Below are positions 25,295-35,123 of a stretch of DNA of 64,000 nucleotides, piece after piece (the stretch's first letter is position 1; each line of letters begins with the position of its first letter). This stretch comes from Streptomyces sp. NBC_00569 (GTDB lineage: Bacteria > Actinomycetota > Actinomycetes > Streptomycetales > Streptomycetaceae): the NCBI RefSeq assembly GCF_036345255.1, contig NZ_CP107783.1, forward strand, positions 6,742,001 to 6,806,000, in the 5' to 3' direction. The translations under genes and the position numbers were made by a program. The notes beneath the pieces are model-generated. The model did not search any database, had not been told where the DNA came from, and saw only the letters and a list, made by a program, of their open reading frames with translations.

Positions 25295-26152
25295 CTACAG
25301 TTCCGCCAGCAGCTCGGCCTTCTTCGTCGAGAACTCGGCGTCGGTGACGAGGCCGGCCTGGTGCAGCTCGCCCAGGTGACGGATGCGGTCGGCGATGTCC
25401 GCGGGGTCACGCCGGGCGGGGGAGGCGCCGGACGCCGGCACGGCCGAGCCCTCGGCCCGTACCGCGGCGAGGATGGACGCGGCGAAGGGCAGCGACTCGT
25501 GCACGGGCCCGTACCCGAGGCCGAAGATCACGGCGGCCGGGTCCTGGTCGGCCTGGGCGGGCTGCTCGGACGTGTCGCGGCGCAAGAGTCGCAGATGGCC
25601 CTCGAAGACCTCGGGCGAGCGCCATTCGACGCCGCTCAGATCCGAGACGGGAAAGCTCTTGTCGCCGGCCTTCCACTTCGCGGACGACGCCCCGGTCCAG
25701 AACCATCGGAAGGCCACGGACTTGCCGTCGAAGGAGGCCTTGCCGTCGTAGGCCTTGAAGTGCAGCGGCGCCTCGGGTGCCGCCACCAGGTAGCGGGCCG
25801 ACGGCGCGCCGCCGGCCGGGGTCAGCACGCCGCGCAGCTCGTCCGCGTAGTACTCGGCGAGTGTCTGGCGCTCGCCGGGCAGGACGAGCCGGTAGGGGTC
25901 GCACCCCTCCTTGAGCTGTCCCGCGGCTGCGTCCATCAGCGGATCGGCGCCCGGTCTCGGCACGGCGCGCAGGACGACGGTCCCGCGCTTGCCGGGAGTG
26001 AGTGTCACCGCCGCGATCGCCTCATAGGGGATGCGGCGCTCACCGAGTGCATTCAGCAGCTTCGGCGTGCGGATTCCCCGTTCGAAGCGGATGAGCACGG
26101 AGTCGGACTCGAACTCCCAGGCGGCATGAAATCCGGCCAGTACGTCACCCAT
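25295..26152 (-). CDS. DUF4429 protein with C-terminal SHOCT motif
   Basis: This 285-residue protein has two repeats of the DUF4429 type: residues about 8-90 (FESDSVLIRFERG, IPYEAIAAVTLTPGKRG) and 120-195 (KAYDGKASFDGKSVAFRW). The C-terminal short helical SHOCT motif is IADRIRHLGELHQAGLVTDAEFSTKKAELL. The beta-rich repeats resemble PH-like folds. SHOCT motifs are usually at the ends of oligomerizing proteins. Function is unknown. Confidence 0.88.
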   Translation of the reverse strand: MGDVLAGFHAAWEFESDSVLIRFERGIRTPKLLNALGERRIPYEAIAAVTLTPGKRGTVVLRAVPRPGADPLMDAAAGQLKEGCDPYRLVLPGERQTLAEYYADELRGVLTPAGGAPSARYLVAAPEAPLHFKAYDGKASFDGKSVAFRWFWTGASSAKWKAGDKSFPVSDLSGVEWRSPEVFEGHLRLLRRDTSEQPAQADQDPAAVIFGLGYGPVHESLPFAASILAAVRAEGSAVPASGASPARRDPADIADRIRHLGELHQAGLVTDAEFSTKKAELLAEL

Positions 26153-26228
26153 GCGGCTCATCGTATGCGGCACGCGCGCCTCCGTCCCCTGTTGCGTCGT
26201 GCCCCTGTTTCACCGATTTCTACGCGCG

Positions 26229-27437
26229 TCAGGCAGACGCGGCGCCGGAAGATCCGTCACGACAGGTGTCATGCCCGCTCGCGCAGCGCAGGGTGCGGTA
26301 CGAGCCGACCCCGATGTCGGCGAAGTTGCTGAGACTCTCCGTACCGGGCTCGAAGTAGCCGGTGTGTCCATGCGCGCCGGCTGCTGACAGGACCCGGGCG
26401 CCGAATCCCCGGGAGACGGGGTCGGCGCCGTGGCCGATCCCGCCGACCTCCAGGTACGGCACGTCCTGAATCCAGTCGTCGCTGTCCCGCATCGCCCACA
26501 CGCGCGCGTGGGTACCCAGTTTCGAGGCCTTCCCGGCGCGCATGCCGGGGCTGCCGGCGACCGCTATGTCGCTCACCCGGGACGGCAGCTTGTGTGCGGC
26601 GACACCACACACCACGGAGCCGTAACTGTGGCAGTACAGGGCCACGGGGGAGCGACCGGGCAGGGCGCGCACCAGGGCGTTGAGCCGGGTGGCGCCCTCT
26701 TCCGCGCGCATCGCGGTGGCCGCGTCGACGCCGAGACCCGCGGGCGTCGTGTAGTCGGCCCAGGCGATCACAGCGGTCCGTGTGCCCGGTCCGGCGGCGC
26801 GCTCCGCGTCGTACAGGGAGCGCGCCATGCCGACGGGCGCCGAGTACTTGCGGAAGGTCCGCTGGAACGTGAGGAGGTTGGTGTCGACCCCGGGAACCAC
26901 GATCGAGACGCGCTGGGCCTTGTCGAGGTCCCCGAAGACCTCGGCGACGCGGCCGGTGCCCAGGGGATCGAAGGCAAGGATCTTGCGGTCGGGGTTCATC
27001 AGCGACGCGTACCGGTTCATGCGCTGGCCGGCGTCGCGCTGTCCCGCGGTGGAGAGCCGGTTGTCGTGCGTGCTCTTCCGCGCCACCTTGCGTGCCTGGT
27101 CGAGGGCGATGCGGTTGGCGCGGTAGCGCAGTTCCACCGGCGCGCCGTTCATGTTCCCGACAGCGAGCGGGTAGTGGGTGACGAGCCGGGTGCTCTGCTG
27201 GCTGGTGAGTGAGGCGAAGAACTGCGCGAGGCGGGCGGGAGAGCCGTCCGGGTCCGGCAGGGCGCGCCCGTTGAGCTGGCCGTGTTCCCACGCCGTGATG
27301 GCGGCGTTGACCGGCGAGGTGACGCCCTTGTGGCGCACGGCGGTCCAGCCGGTGGTCGCCAGCATGACGAACACGACGGCCAGAGCGAGCAGTGCGCGCC
27401 AGACGCTGAGTTGCGGGGATGAGTCGAAGGAAGTCAC
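26229..27437 (-). CDS. Membrane-anchored or exported alpha/beta hydrolase (DUF1023 type)
   Basis: This 402-residue protein has a hydrophobic N-terminal segment (LLALAVVFVMLATTGWTAV, residues about 14-32) and the elbow CHSYGSVVCG. AVAGSPGMRAG, RDSDDWIQ and HTGYFEPGTES complete the active-site pattern. It shares long blocks with 21742-22872, so the two arose by duplication. The GTG at 27437 is chosen because TAGGGT lies eight bases before it, as for leaderless genes. Confidence 0.88.
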   Translation of the reverse strand: MTSFDSSPQLSVWRALLALAVVFVMLATTGWTAVRHKGVTSPVNAAITAWEHGQLNGRALPDPDGSPARLAQFFASLTSQQSTRLVTHYPLAVGNMNGAPVELRYRANRIALDQARKVARKSTHDNRLSTAGQRDAGQRMNRYASLMNPDRKILAFDPLGTGRVAEVFGDLDKAQRVSIVVPGVDTNLLTFQRTFRKYSAPVGMARSLYDAERAAGPGTRTAVIAWADYTTPAGLGVDAATAMRAEEGATRLNALVRALPGRSPVALYCHSYGSVVCGVAAHKLPSRVSDIAVAGSPGMRAGKASKLGTHARVWAMRDSDDWIQDVPYLEVGGIGHGADPVSRGFGARVLSAAGAHGHTGYFEPGTESLSNFADIGVGSYRTLRCASGHDTCRDGSSGAASA

Positions 27438-27597
27438 TGCGGGACACCCTAGGAGAACCGCAGACCAACCCGCGAAATCGGTGAGGCAGATCACGTTTCT
27501 GGTGGGTCAATTGGGGCAAAACGGACCTAGCTCAGGTGGTGTCATCACGCTCTGTAGGTGCCGATTTCGCCCCTCGCGCACGGGAGTGCACGGTCGG

Positions 27598-28242
27598 TCA
27601 CTCCGTGCGCCACTTCCCTGCCAACACCGGCCCCAGCTGGTCGAGATACGACTCCGTGACCTCGCGGATCGACGCGACGCTGATGTCCTCACCGGCGCCC
27701 CACAGCCGCCCGGCCATGCGCATCACGCCACTGAACGCGGCCACTGTCACGCGGGGGCGCGGATCCGCCTCCACGTCGACGCCCTCACGCTCGGCGATCA
27801 CCCGCGCGATCTCCTCCTCCAGTTCCGTGGAGCGGCGCAGGTGGACGGCGATCAGGGAGGGGGTGGATTCGATCATCTGGTAGGTGCGCATGTGGAGTTC
27901 GACCGGAACGACCTCCTCGATGGGCTCGCCGAGGGTGTCCCAGGCGTCGAGCACGGCTCCGCGCAGGGCCTCGAACGGGCTGTCGGCCGCGGGGCGTTCG
28001 CGCAGGAGGGTGACGAAGCGGGACTCCACCATGTCCTGGACCGCGAACGCGGTCTCCTCCTTGCTGGTGAAGTACCGGAAGAAGGTGCGCTGCGAGACGT
28101 CGACGGCCTCCGCGATTTCGTCAACCGTCGTGCGGTCGTACCCCTTTGTGGTGAAGAGTTCCAGTGCGGAGCGCAGCAGGGCGTCGCGGGTGCGCTGCTT
28201 CTTGCGTTCCCGTAGTCCTGAATGCGCTTCCCGCGTCTTCAC
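27598..28242 (-). CDS. TetR family regulator of the adjacent efflux gene
   Basis: This 214-residue protein has a basic N-terminus (LRERKKQRTRDALLRSALELF) and the TetR helix-turn-helix TVDEIAEAVDVSQRTFFRYFTSKEETAF. The C-terminal ligand domain is of the MftR/TetR_C type. It is divergent from the DHA2 transporter at 28358, the standard arrangement for drug-efflux repression. Confidence 0.92.
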   Translation of the reverse strand: MKTREAHSGLRERKKQRTRDALLRSALELFTTKGYDRTTVDEIAEAVDVSQRTFFRYFTSKEETAFAVQDMVESRFVTLLRERPAADSPFEALRGAVLDAWDTLGEPIEEVVPVELHMRTYQMIESTPSLIAVHLRRSTELEEEIARVIAEREGVDVEADPRPRVTVAAFSGVMRMAGRLWGAGEDISVASIREVTESYLDQLGPVLAGKWRTE

Positions 28243-28285
28243 TCGCGCCCCTCTTTGCGTCTGTTTGCCCAGCTCAGCTTACCTG

Positions 28286-28350
28286 TGAGCAATGTGACAG
28301 TTACCGACTTGTGAATCCGTTTGTCAACTGTCAGTCACTGTCATTAGCCT
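28286..28350. promoter_or_regulatory. Repeated TGACAGT/ACTGTCA sites between TetR and MFS genes
   Basis: TGACAGT occurs near 28294 and its inverse ACTGTCA occurs twice between 28328 and 28343. The second cluster sits right before TTAGCCT, the probable -10 element of the transporter gene, whose transcript looks leaderless. The arrangement suits TetR repression of both genes. Confidence 0.6.
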
Positions 28351-28357
28351 CGGATGC

Positions 28358-29968
28358 ATGACTAGTCAGACCACCGTCGACAAGGCGGACAAGGCTCCGG
28401 AGCCCGTGTCCGTTCCGGCCCCGGCCAAGGGGCTTCGCGGCCACCCCTGGCTGACGCTGTTCTCCGTCGCGATCGGCGTGATGATGGTCGCCCTCGACGG
28501 CACCATCGTGGCCATCGCCAACCCGGCCATCCAGAAGGACCTCGGCGCGAGCTTCGCCGACGTCCAGTGGATCACCAACGGCTACTTCCTCGCCCTCGCG
28601 GTCACGCTGATCACTGCCGGCAAGCTCGGCGACCGGTTCGGCCATCGGCAGACGTTCCTCATCGGCGTGATCGGATTCGCCGCGGCCTCGGGGGCCATCG
28701 GCCTGTCGGACAGCATCGCCCTGGTGGTCACCTTCCGGGTGTTCCAGGGCCTGTTCGGCGCGCTGCTCATGCCAGCCGCGCTGGGCCTCCTGCGGGCCAC
28801 CTTCCCCGCCGAGAAGCTGAACATGGCGATCGGCATCTGGGGCATGGTGATCGGCGCCTCGACCGCGGGCGGCCCGATCCTCGGTGGGCTGCTCGTCCAG
28901 CACGTCAGCTGGCAGTCCGTCTTCTTCATCAACGTCCCGGTCGGCGTCATCGCCCTCGTCCTCGGACTCCTGATCCTCAAGGACCACCGCGCCGAGAACG
29001 CGCCGCGATCCTTCGACATCCTCGGCATCGTGTTGCTCTCCGGCGCGATGTTCTGCCTGGTCTGGGCGCTCATCAAGGCCCCCACGTGGGGTTGGGGCGA
29101 CGGCCTGACCTGGACGTTCCTGGCGGCCTCCGTGCTGTGCTTCGCGCTCTTCGCGATCTGGGAGACGCGCGTCAAGGAGCCGCTGATCCCGCTGGCCCTG
29201 TTCCGGTCGGTGCCGCTGTCGGCCGGTGTGGTCCTGATGGTGCTCATGGCCATCGCCTTCATGGGCGGGCTCTTCTTCGTCACCTTCTACCTGCAGAACG
29301 TGCACGGCATGAGCCCTGTCGACTCCGGTCTGCACCTCCTGCCGCTGACCGGAATGATGATCGTGGGCTCTCCGCTGGCGGGCGCGATGATCACGAAGGT
29401 GGGTCCGCGTATCCCGCTCGCCGGCGGCATGCTGCTCACCGCCGTCGCCATGTACGGCATGTCCACGCTGGAGTCGGGCACGGGCAGCGGCATCATGTCG
29501 CTGTGGTTCGCCCTCCTCGGCCTGGGCCTCGCTCCCGTCATGGTGGGCGCCACCGAGGTCATCGTGGGCAACGCCCCGATGGAGCTCTCCGGTGTCGCCG
29601 GCGGCCTCCAGCAGGCCGCCATGCAGATCGGCGGAAGTCTCGGCACCGCCGTGCTCGGCGCCGTGATGGCCTCGAAGGTGGACAACGACCTCGCGGGCAA
29701 CTGGACCGACGCCAAGCTCCCGCCGCTCACGCCCGCTCAGCTGGACCAGGCGTCCGAGGCGGTCCAGGTCGGCGTGGGCCCGGTCCCGAAGGGCACCCCT
29801 GCCGTGCTCGCCGAGAAGATCACCTCGGTCGCGCACGACACCTTCATCTCCGGCATGAGCCTGGCCTGCCTGGTCGCCGCGGGCGTCGCCGTCGTGGCGA
29901 TCTTCGTCGCGCTGCTGACCAAGCGTGGGGCGAACGCGGAGGCGGGCGCGGGGGCCGCACACATCTAG
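28358..29968 (+). CDS. DHA2 family MFS efflux transporter (14 membrane segments)
   Basis: This 536-residue transporter has the DHA2 signatures LDGTIVAIANPAI in segment 1, ITNGYFLALAVTL in segment 2 and GKLGDRFGHRQ (motif A). Motif C-like MVIGASTAGGPILGGLLV follows in segment 5. The length and hydrophobic pattern fit 14 segments. It is likely a proton-driven drug or metabolite exporter under the divergent TetR. The substrate is not evident. Confidence 0.94.
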   Translation: MTSQTTVDKADKAPEPVSVPAPAKGLRGHPWLTLFSVAIGVMMVALDGTIVAIANPAIQKDLGASFADVQWITNGYFLALAVTLITAGKLGDRFGHRQTFLIGVIGFAAASGAIGLSDSIALVVTFRVFQGLFGALLMPAALGLLRATFPAEKLNMAIGIWGMVIGASTAGGPILGGLLVQHVSWQSVFFINVPVGVIALVLGLLILKDHRAENAPRSFDILGIVLLSGAMFCLVWALIKAPTWGWGDGLTWTFLAASVLCFALFAIWETRVKEPLIPLALFRSVPLSAGVVLMVLMAIAFMGGLFFVTFYLQNVHGMSPVDSGLHLLPLTGMMIVGSPLAGAMITKVGPRIPLAGGMLLTAVAMYGMSTLESGTGSGIMSLWFALLGLGLAPVMVGATEVIVGNAPMELSGVAGGLQQAAMQIGGSLGTAVLGAVMASKVDNDLAGNWTDAKLPPLTPAQLDQASEAVQVGVGPVPKGTPAVLAEKITSVAHDTFISGMSLACLVAAGVAVVAIFVALLTKRGANAEAGAGAAHI

Positions 29969-30087
29969 CGCGCATCGGGGGAAGCGCCTCTCGGAGGACG
30001 GCCTCGTCGGGGGCGGCAGCCATCGGGAAGACAGCCCCTCGGAGGAAACCCGCAGATCACCCCGAACCACCCCCGCACGCACCCGGA

Positions 30088-30117
30088 AGTGCCCTCAGGG
30101 AAATCCTGGGGGCATTT
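30088..30117 (+). terminator. Terminator after the MFS gene
   Basis: TGCCCTCAGG faces CCTGGGGGCA around GAAAT, followed by TTTCG, about 120 bases after the transporter stop. Confidence 0.65.
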
Positions 30118-30216
30118 CGCTTATCCGGGTGATCTGCTCCGTCAGCTCTTCCCGCCCGATCGCCCACCGGTTCAGAGTGCAGACAAGTGACCGGCACGAC
30201 ACGGGGGTTGATCGAT

Positions 30217-30612
30217 ATGAGTACGAGGATGCGCGCCGCGATGGGTACGACGCTTCCGCTGACGGTCGCGGCCGCGCTGGCGGCCGTCGTGCTGACGCCG
30301 GTTCATGCGGGCGCCGCCGCCCCGCCGACATCGGGGAACTGCGCGGCGGGGGAGCTGTGTCTGTGGGAGAAGCCGGAGTTCAAGGGGCACCGGCAGGCAT
30401 ACGAGCTGTCCGGGATCGACATCGAGAGCTGCGTCGCGCTGCCGGAGGGGGGCAGCGCGCAGGCTCTCGCCAACCGCACCGGACGGCCGGTCACGGCCTA
30501 CCAGTCCGCCGAGTGCGCCGAGACGGGAGAGTTCCAGACCTATCCCGGCAGCGGCACATGGGCACCCCAGTCCCCTTACCGGGTACGGGCGTTCAAGGTC
30601 TGGGAGCGCTGA
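30217..30612 (+). CDS. Secreted peptidase-inhibitor I36-type protein
   Basis: This 131-residue protein has a signal peptide (residues 1-34, cleaved after AGAAA). The mature domain carries GNCAAGELCLWEKPEFKGHRQAYELSGIDIESCVALP, typical of the I36 family (Streptomyces metalloproteinase inhibitor and relatives). Four cysteines could form two disulfides. Members are small beta/gamma-crystallin-like proteins; not all inhibit proteases. GGGGGTTG precedes the ATG at 30217. Confidence 0.88.
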   Translation: MSTRMRAAMGTTLPLTVAAALAAVVLTPVHAGAAAPPTSGNCAAGELCLWEKPEFKGHRQAYELSGIDIESCVALPEGGSAQALANRTGRPVTAYQSAECAETGEFQTYPGSGTWAPQSPYRVRAFKVWER

Positions 30613-30624
30613 GATGAAAGAGAG

Positions 30625-30663
30625 CGAGGTGCGATGCGGCCCCCGTGGCCGCACCGCACCTCG
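30625..30663. terminator. Bidirectional terminator
   Basis: Arms 30625-30641 and 30647-30663 pair over 17 bases with one mismatch and a 5-base loop, between the convergent I36 and aceE genes. Confidence 0.88.
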
Positions 30664-30691
30664 TACCTCTACGACAGTCGGGACCTGGTCC

Positions 30692-33439
30692 CTACGCGTC
30701 GCCGCCCGCAGCGCCGGGGTCGGCCGCCGTGACGTCGAGGAGCTGGTAGCGGTCGATCGCCTGCTTCAGGACCGAGCGGTCGACCTTGCCGTCCCGGGCC
30801 AGCTCCGTGAGGACACCCACCACGATCGACTGGGCGTCGATGTGGAAGAAGCGCCGGGCAGCGCCGCGCGTGTCCGCGAAGCCGAAGCCGTCCGCGCCGA
30901 GCGACTGGTACGTGCCCGGTACCCAGCGGGAGATCTGGTCGGGCACGGACCGCATCCAGTCGGAGACCGCGACGAACGGACCCTCCGAGCCGGACAGCTT
31001 CTGCGTGACATAGGGGACGCGCTGGTCCTCGTCGGGGTGCAGCAGATTGTGCCGTTCCACGTCGACGGCCTCGCGGCGCAGTTCGTTCCAGGAGGTCGCC
31101 GACCAGACGTCCGCCTTGACGTTCCACTCCGTGGCGAGGATCTGCTGCGCCTCCAGGGCCCACGGCACCGCGATACCCGAGGCGAGGATCTGCGCCGGGA
31201 TGGTGCCCGAAGTACCCGGGCTGAAGCGGTGGATGCCCTTGAGGATGCCCTCCACGTCGACATCGGCGGGCTCGGCCGGGTGCTGCAGCGGCTCGTTGTA
31301 GACGGTGAGGTAGTAGAAGATGTCCTCGCCGTGCGGGTGCTCGGCGGTGGCGCCGTACATCCGCTGCAGACCGTCCTGCACGATGTGCGCGATCTCGAAG
31401 CCGAAGGCCGGGTCGTAGGCGACACAGGCCGGGTTGGTCGAGGCGAGCAGCTGCGAGTGACCGTCCGCGTGCTGCAGACCCTCACCGGTCAGGGTCGTCC
31501 GTCCGGCGGTCGCCCCCAGCACGAAACCGCGCGCCAGCTGGTCGGCCATCTGCCAGAACTGGTCGCCGGTGCGCTGGAAACCGAACATCGAGTAGAAGAC
31601 ATAGACCGGGATCAGCGGCTCGCCATGCGTCGCGTACGCCGACCCCGCGGCGATCAGCGAGGCCGTGCAGCCCGCCTCGGAGATGCCGTCGTGCAGCATC
31701 TGGCCCGTCGGCGACTCCTTGTACGCGAGCAGCAGCTCGCGGTCCACGGACTCGTACTGCTGGCCGAGCGGGTTGTAGATCTTCGCGCTCGGGAAGAACG
31801 AGTCCATGCCGAACGTGCGGTACTCGTCCGGCGCGATCAGCACGAAGCGGCGGCCGATCTCCTTGTCCCGCATCAGGTCCTTGAGCAGCCGGACGAACGC
31901 CATGGTGGTGGCGATCGACTGCTGGCCGGAGCCCTTCTTCACACTCGCGTACGTCTTGTCGTCGGGGAGAGCCAGCGGCTTGGACCGCACGACGCGGGTC
32001 GGCACATAGCCGCCGAGCCCGTGCCGGCGGTCGTGCATGTACTGGATCTCCTCCGAGTCACGGCCCGGGTGGTAGTACGGCGGGGCGCCGCCCTCGAGCT
32101 GCTTGTCGGTGATCGGCAGGTGCAGCCGGTCCCGGAAGCCCTTGAGGTCGTCGACCGTCAGCTTCTTCATCTGGTGGGTCGCGTTGCGGCCCTCGAAGTT
32201 GGGGCCGAGGGTCCAGCCCTTGACCGTCTGCGCCAGGATGACCGTCGGCTGGCCCTTGTGCTGCTTGGCCGCCTGGAAGGCCGCGAAGATCTTCTTGTGG
32301 TCGTGCCCGCCGCGCCCCAGGTGCAGGATCTGGTCGTCGGTCATGTTCTCGACCATCGCGCGCAGCCGGTGGTCGTCACCGAAGAAGTGGTCACGGATGT
32401 ACGAGCCGGGCTCGGTGGCATACGTCTGGAACTGGCCGTCGGGCGTGGTGTTCAGCTTGTTCACCAGGACGCCGTCGCGGTCCTGCGCGAGCAGCGGGTC
32501 CCAACTGCGGTCCCAGACCAGCTTGATGACGTTCCAGCCGGCGCCGCGGAACTGCGACTCCAGCTCCTGGATGATCTTGCCGTTCCCGCGCACGGGTCCG
32601 TCGAGGCGCTGCAGGTTGCAGTTGACCACGAAGGTCAGGTTGTCGAGGCCCTCACGGGCCGCGATCGACAGCTGGCCGAGCGACTCGGGCTCGTCCATCT
32701 CGCCGTCGCCGAGGAACGCCCAGACGTGCGACGCGGAGGTGTCGGCGATGTCGCGGGCCTGCATGTAGCGGTTCATCCGCGCCTGGAAGATCGCGCCCAG
32801 CGGGCCGAGGCCCATGGAGACGGTGGGGAACTCCCAGAAGTCCGGCATCAGCCGGGGGTGCGGGTACGACGACAGGCCGTACGGGGCCTTCGACTTCTCC
32901 TGGCGGAAGGAGTCGAGCTGGCCCTCGGTCAGGCGGTCCAGGAGATACGCGCGGGCGTAGATGCCCGGCGACGCGTGGCCCTGGAAGAAGATCTGGTCGC
33001 CGCCCTTGCCGTCGTCCTTGCCGCGGAAGAAGTGGTTGAAGCCCACGTCGTAGAGCGAGGCGGAGGAGGCGAAGGTGGCGATGTGGCCGCCTACCCCGAT
33101 CCCGGGGCGCTGGGCGCGGGAGACCATCACCGCGGCGTTCCAGCGGGTCGCGTTCAGGACCTTGCGCTCGATCTCCTCGTTGCCGGGGAAGAAGGGCTCG
33201 TCCTTGGTCGCGATCGTGTTGATGTAGTCCGTGCTGCGCATCTCGGGCACGGCCACACGCTTCTCGCGGGCGCGCTCGATCAGCCGGAGCATCAGGTAGC
33301 GGGCCCGCTCCCGCCCGCGCTCGTCAACGGCTGCGTCGAGGGAGTCGAGCCATTCCTGGGTCTCTTCGGGATCGAAGTCCGGGACCTGGCTGGGGAGGCC
33401 GCCAATGATGATCGGATTGCGATCGGATCCGGAAACCAC
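30692..33439 (-). CDS. aceE: Pyruvate dehydrogenase E1 component, homodimeric type
   Basis: This 915-residue enzyme decarboxylates pyruvate with thiamine diphosphate and acylates the E2 lipoyl domain. The N-terminal half has [23 protein letters not shown], the thiamine motif [43 protein letters not shown], and the fold of AceE. The length matches single-chain AceE rather than the alpha/beta type. No E2 or E3 gene lies beside it, which is normal in actinomycetes. Its promoter lies in the 437-base gap upstream. Confidence 0.97.
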   Translation of the reverse strand: MVSGSDRNPIIIGGLPSQVPDFDPEETQEWLDSLDAAVDERGRERARYLMLRLIERAREKRVAVPEMRSTDYINTIATKDEPFFPGNEEIERKVLNATRWNAAVMVSRAQRPGIGVGGHIATFASSASLYDVGFNHFFRGKDDGKGGDQIFFQGHASPGIYARAYLLDRLTEGQLDSFRQEKSKAPYGLSSYPHPRLMPDFWEFPTVSMGLGPLGAIFQARMNRYMQARDIADTSASHVWAFLGDGEMDEPESLGQLSIAAREGLDNLTFVVNCNLQRLDGPVRGNGKIIQELESQFRGAGWNVIKLVWDRSWDPLLAQDRDGVLVNKLNTTPDGQFQTYATEPGSYIRDHFFGDDHRLRAMVENMTDDQILHLGRGGHDHKKIFAAFQAAKQHKGQPTVILAQTVKGWTLGPNFEGRNATHQMKKLTVDDLKGFRDRLHLPITDKQLEGGAPPYYHPGRDSEEIQYMHDRRHGLGGYVPTRVVRSKPLALPDDKTYASVKKGSGQQSIATTMAFVRLLKDLMRDKEIGRRFVLIAPDEYRTFGMDSFFPSAKIYNPLGQQYESVDRELLLAYKESPTGQMLHDGISEAGCTASLIAAGSAYATHGEPLIPVYVFYSMFGFQRTGDQFWQMADQLARGFVLGATAGRTTLTGEGLQHADGHSQLLASTNPACVAYDPAFGFEIAHIVQDGLQRMYGATAEHPHGEDIFYYLTVYNEPLQHPAEPADVDVEGILKGIHRFSPGTSGTIPAQILASGIAVPWALEAQQILATEWNVKADVWSATSWNELRREAVDVERHNLLHPDEDQRVPYVTQKLSGSEGPFVAVSDWMRSVPDQISRWVPGTYQSLGADGFGFADTRGAARRFFHIDAQSIVVGVLTELARDGKVDRSVLKQAIDRYQLLDVTAADPGAAGGDA

Positions 33440-33876
33440 GCTGTTCCTTCACTGTCGGTCGAGATGTGCAATTGGGGTGCAATGCGGCTGCGCCGCTCCC
33501 CATCGTGTACCTCGGGGGCACAATCGTCACCTCTACCGCGGGGTAATCGGAGTGATTCCCCAGGGTTCCCCGGACGGGTGCGGCCAAATCGCAACGATAC
33601 GCTCATGTGGTTCACCAGTTTCGTGAGGCCGTTCGGCCGAGGTGGACAACCGTCATCCACAGGGTGGGCAAATCCGGCAGAACGGTGTGGCATACATCAC
33701 CGGCCTGCGGGGATCCTTGACTGAAGATGCGGTGAGACCGCCTGGAACGTCACCGTTTCGGCGGTCTCGGGGGCCGGGTACTTGCGCGATCCGCCCCGCC
33801 CGTGTGGACTACGGCCAACGCTTCGCGCACGCGCGAAGCAGCAGACAACTTCGTAAACATGATCAGGAGGCAATCC
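33440..33876. other. Divergent regulatory region of aceE and the DUF3052 gene
   Basis: Within these 437 bases, 33734-33742 and 33760-33768 form an inverted repeat (GAGACCGCC/GGCGGTCTC). Another, perfect palindrome lies at 33820-33839 (GCTTCGCGC-AC-GCGCGAAGC), about 40 bases before the DUF3052 start. On the minus strand, TATCGT near 33596-33601 is a candidate -10 element for aceE with a leader of about 150 bases. No gene is seen. Confidence 0.55.
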
Positions 33877-34314
33877 GTGAGCGCGACCGCGGACCACGCG
33901 GAGGAGCGGACCAACCCTGCCGCGAGGCTGGGTTTCCAGCCCGAGCAGGTGGTCCAGGAGATCGGCTTCGACGACGACGTCGACCAGGAGCTCCGCGAGT
34001 CCATTGAGGAAGTCATCGGCAGCGAGCTCGTCGACGAGGACTACGACGACGTCGCTGACGCGGTGGTGCTGTGGTTCCGCGAGGACGACGGCGATCTGAC
34101 GGACGCGTTGGTAGACGCCAGCCAGCTGGTCGACGACGGTGCCCCTGTCTGGCTGCTGACCCCGAAGACCGGCCGCGACGGCTATGTCGAGCCGAGCGAC
34201 ATCAACGAAGCCGCGCAGACCGCGGGTCTCTCGCAGACCAAGAGCATCAACGCGGGCAAGGACTGGGCGGGCAGCCGCCTCGTCACGCCGAAGGCGGCCG
34301 CCAAGAAGCGCTAG
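33877..34314 (+). CDS. DUF3052 family protein
   Basis: This 145-residue acidic protein matches DUF3052: [36 protein letters not shown], then [17 protein letters not shown] and [34 protein letters not shown]. The C-terminus is basic (TPKAAAKKR). GTG at 33877 has AGGAGG at 33866-33870; an ATG at 33859 is possible but lacks a ribosome site. Function is unknown; it is conserved in actinobacteria beside aceE. Confidence 0.9.
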   Translation: MSATADHAEERTNPAARLGFQPEQVVQEIGFDDDVDQELRESIEEVIGSELVDEDYDDVADAVVLWFREDDGDLTDALVDASQLVDDGAPVWLLTPKTGRDGYVEPSDINEAAQTAGLSQTKSINAGKDWAGSRLVTPKAAAKKR

Positions 34315-34340
34315 CCGACGAAAGACCCCAGCAGACACTC

Positions 34341-34386
34341 CGTGCGGCCCCCGCCGACGCCATGACGCGTCGACGGGGGCCGCACG
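34341..34386 (+). terminator. Strong terminator after the DUF3052 gene
   Basis: A 13-base perfect outer stem (34341-34353 with 34374-34386) encloses an inner CGACGC/GCGTCG stem. Confidence 0.88.
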
Positions 34387-34484
34387 CTTGCGCCCGGCGA
34401 CACGCGGGGCCCCACGCGGGAGCAGCGTCCTCGGCGCCTAGGCTGGGCCTCACCCGAACGGCTCCACGGAAGGAAAGCTTGACC

Positions 34485-34943
34485 ATGACGATCGAGGTCG
34501 GCACGAAGGCTCCGGATTTCGAGCTCAAGACGCAGCACGGCGAGACCGTGCGGCTCTCGGACTTCCGGGGTGAGAAGAACGTGGTGCTGCTCTTCTACCC
34601 GTTCGCCTTCACCGGCGTCTGCACCGGCGAGCTGTGCGCCCTGCGTGACGAGCTGCCGAAGTTCGTCAACGACGACGTCCAGCTGCTCGCCGTATCGAAC
34701 GACTCGCCGTTCAGCCTGCGTGTCTTCGCCGAGCAGGAAGGCCTCGAGTACCCGCTCCTGTCGGACTTCTGGCCGCACGGCGAGGCCTCGCGCGCGTACG
34801 GCGTCTTCGACGAGGAGAAGGGCTGCGCGGTGCGCGGCACCTTCATCATCGACAAGGAGGGCGTGGTCCGCTGGACCGTCGTCAACGGCCTGCCGGACGC
34901 CCGCGACCTCAACGAATACGTCAAGGCGATCGACACCCTCTGA
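34485..34943 (+). CDS. Peroxiredoxin, AhpE/Bcp-like
   Basis: This 152-residue thioredoxin-fold protein has the peroxidatic cysteine in [20 protein letters not shown]; a second cysteine lies six residues on, and a third near [11 protein letters not shown]. The PxxxTxxC pattern is intact as AFTGVC. It reduces hydrogen peroxide or organic peroxides; the reductant is probably mycothiol or thioredoxin. GGAAGGAAAG precedes the ATG. It belongs with Ohr to the oxidant-defence genes of the window. Confidence 0.92.
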   Translation: MTIEVGTKAPDFELKTQHGETVRLSDFRGEKNVVLLFYPFAFTGVCTGELCALRDELPKFVNDDVQLLAVSNDSPFSLRVFAEQEGLEYPLLSDFWPHGEASRAYGVFDEEKGCAVRGTFIIDKEGVVRWTVVNGLPDARDLNEYVKAIDTL

Positions 34944-35123
34944 CCCCTCAGGGGTCACAGCGGTGTGTGTCGCGCATCTCTCGGGGATGTCCCGGGGATG
35001 ACACCCTGGGATTCTTCGGGTGCGGAACCTGTGGCTGCCGGGAACCGGTCACTAGGATCCAGACGTTGATCCGATACCAACGCACGACGGGGCTCCCCGC
35101 CCCCGACACCAATGGGAGGACTC

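Noticed and set aside
30305..33724. A plus-strand reading of more than 1100 residues over aceE
   Set aside because: It is antisense to the well-supported aceE gene and shows no domain.
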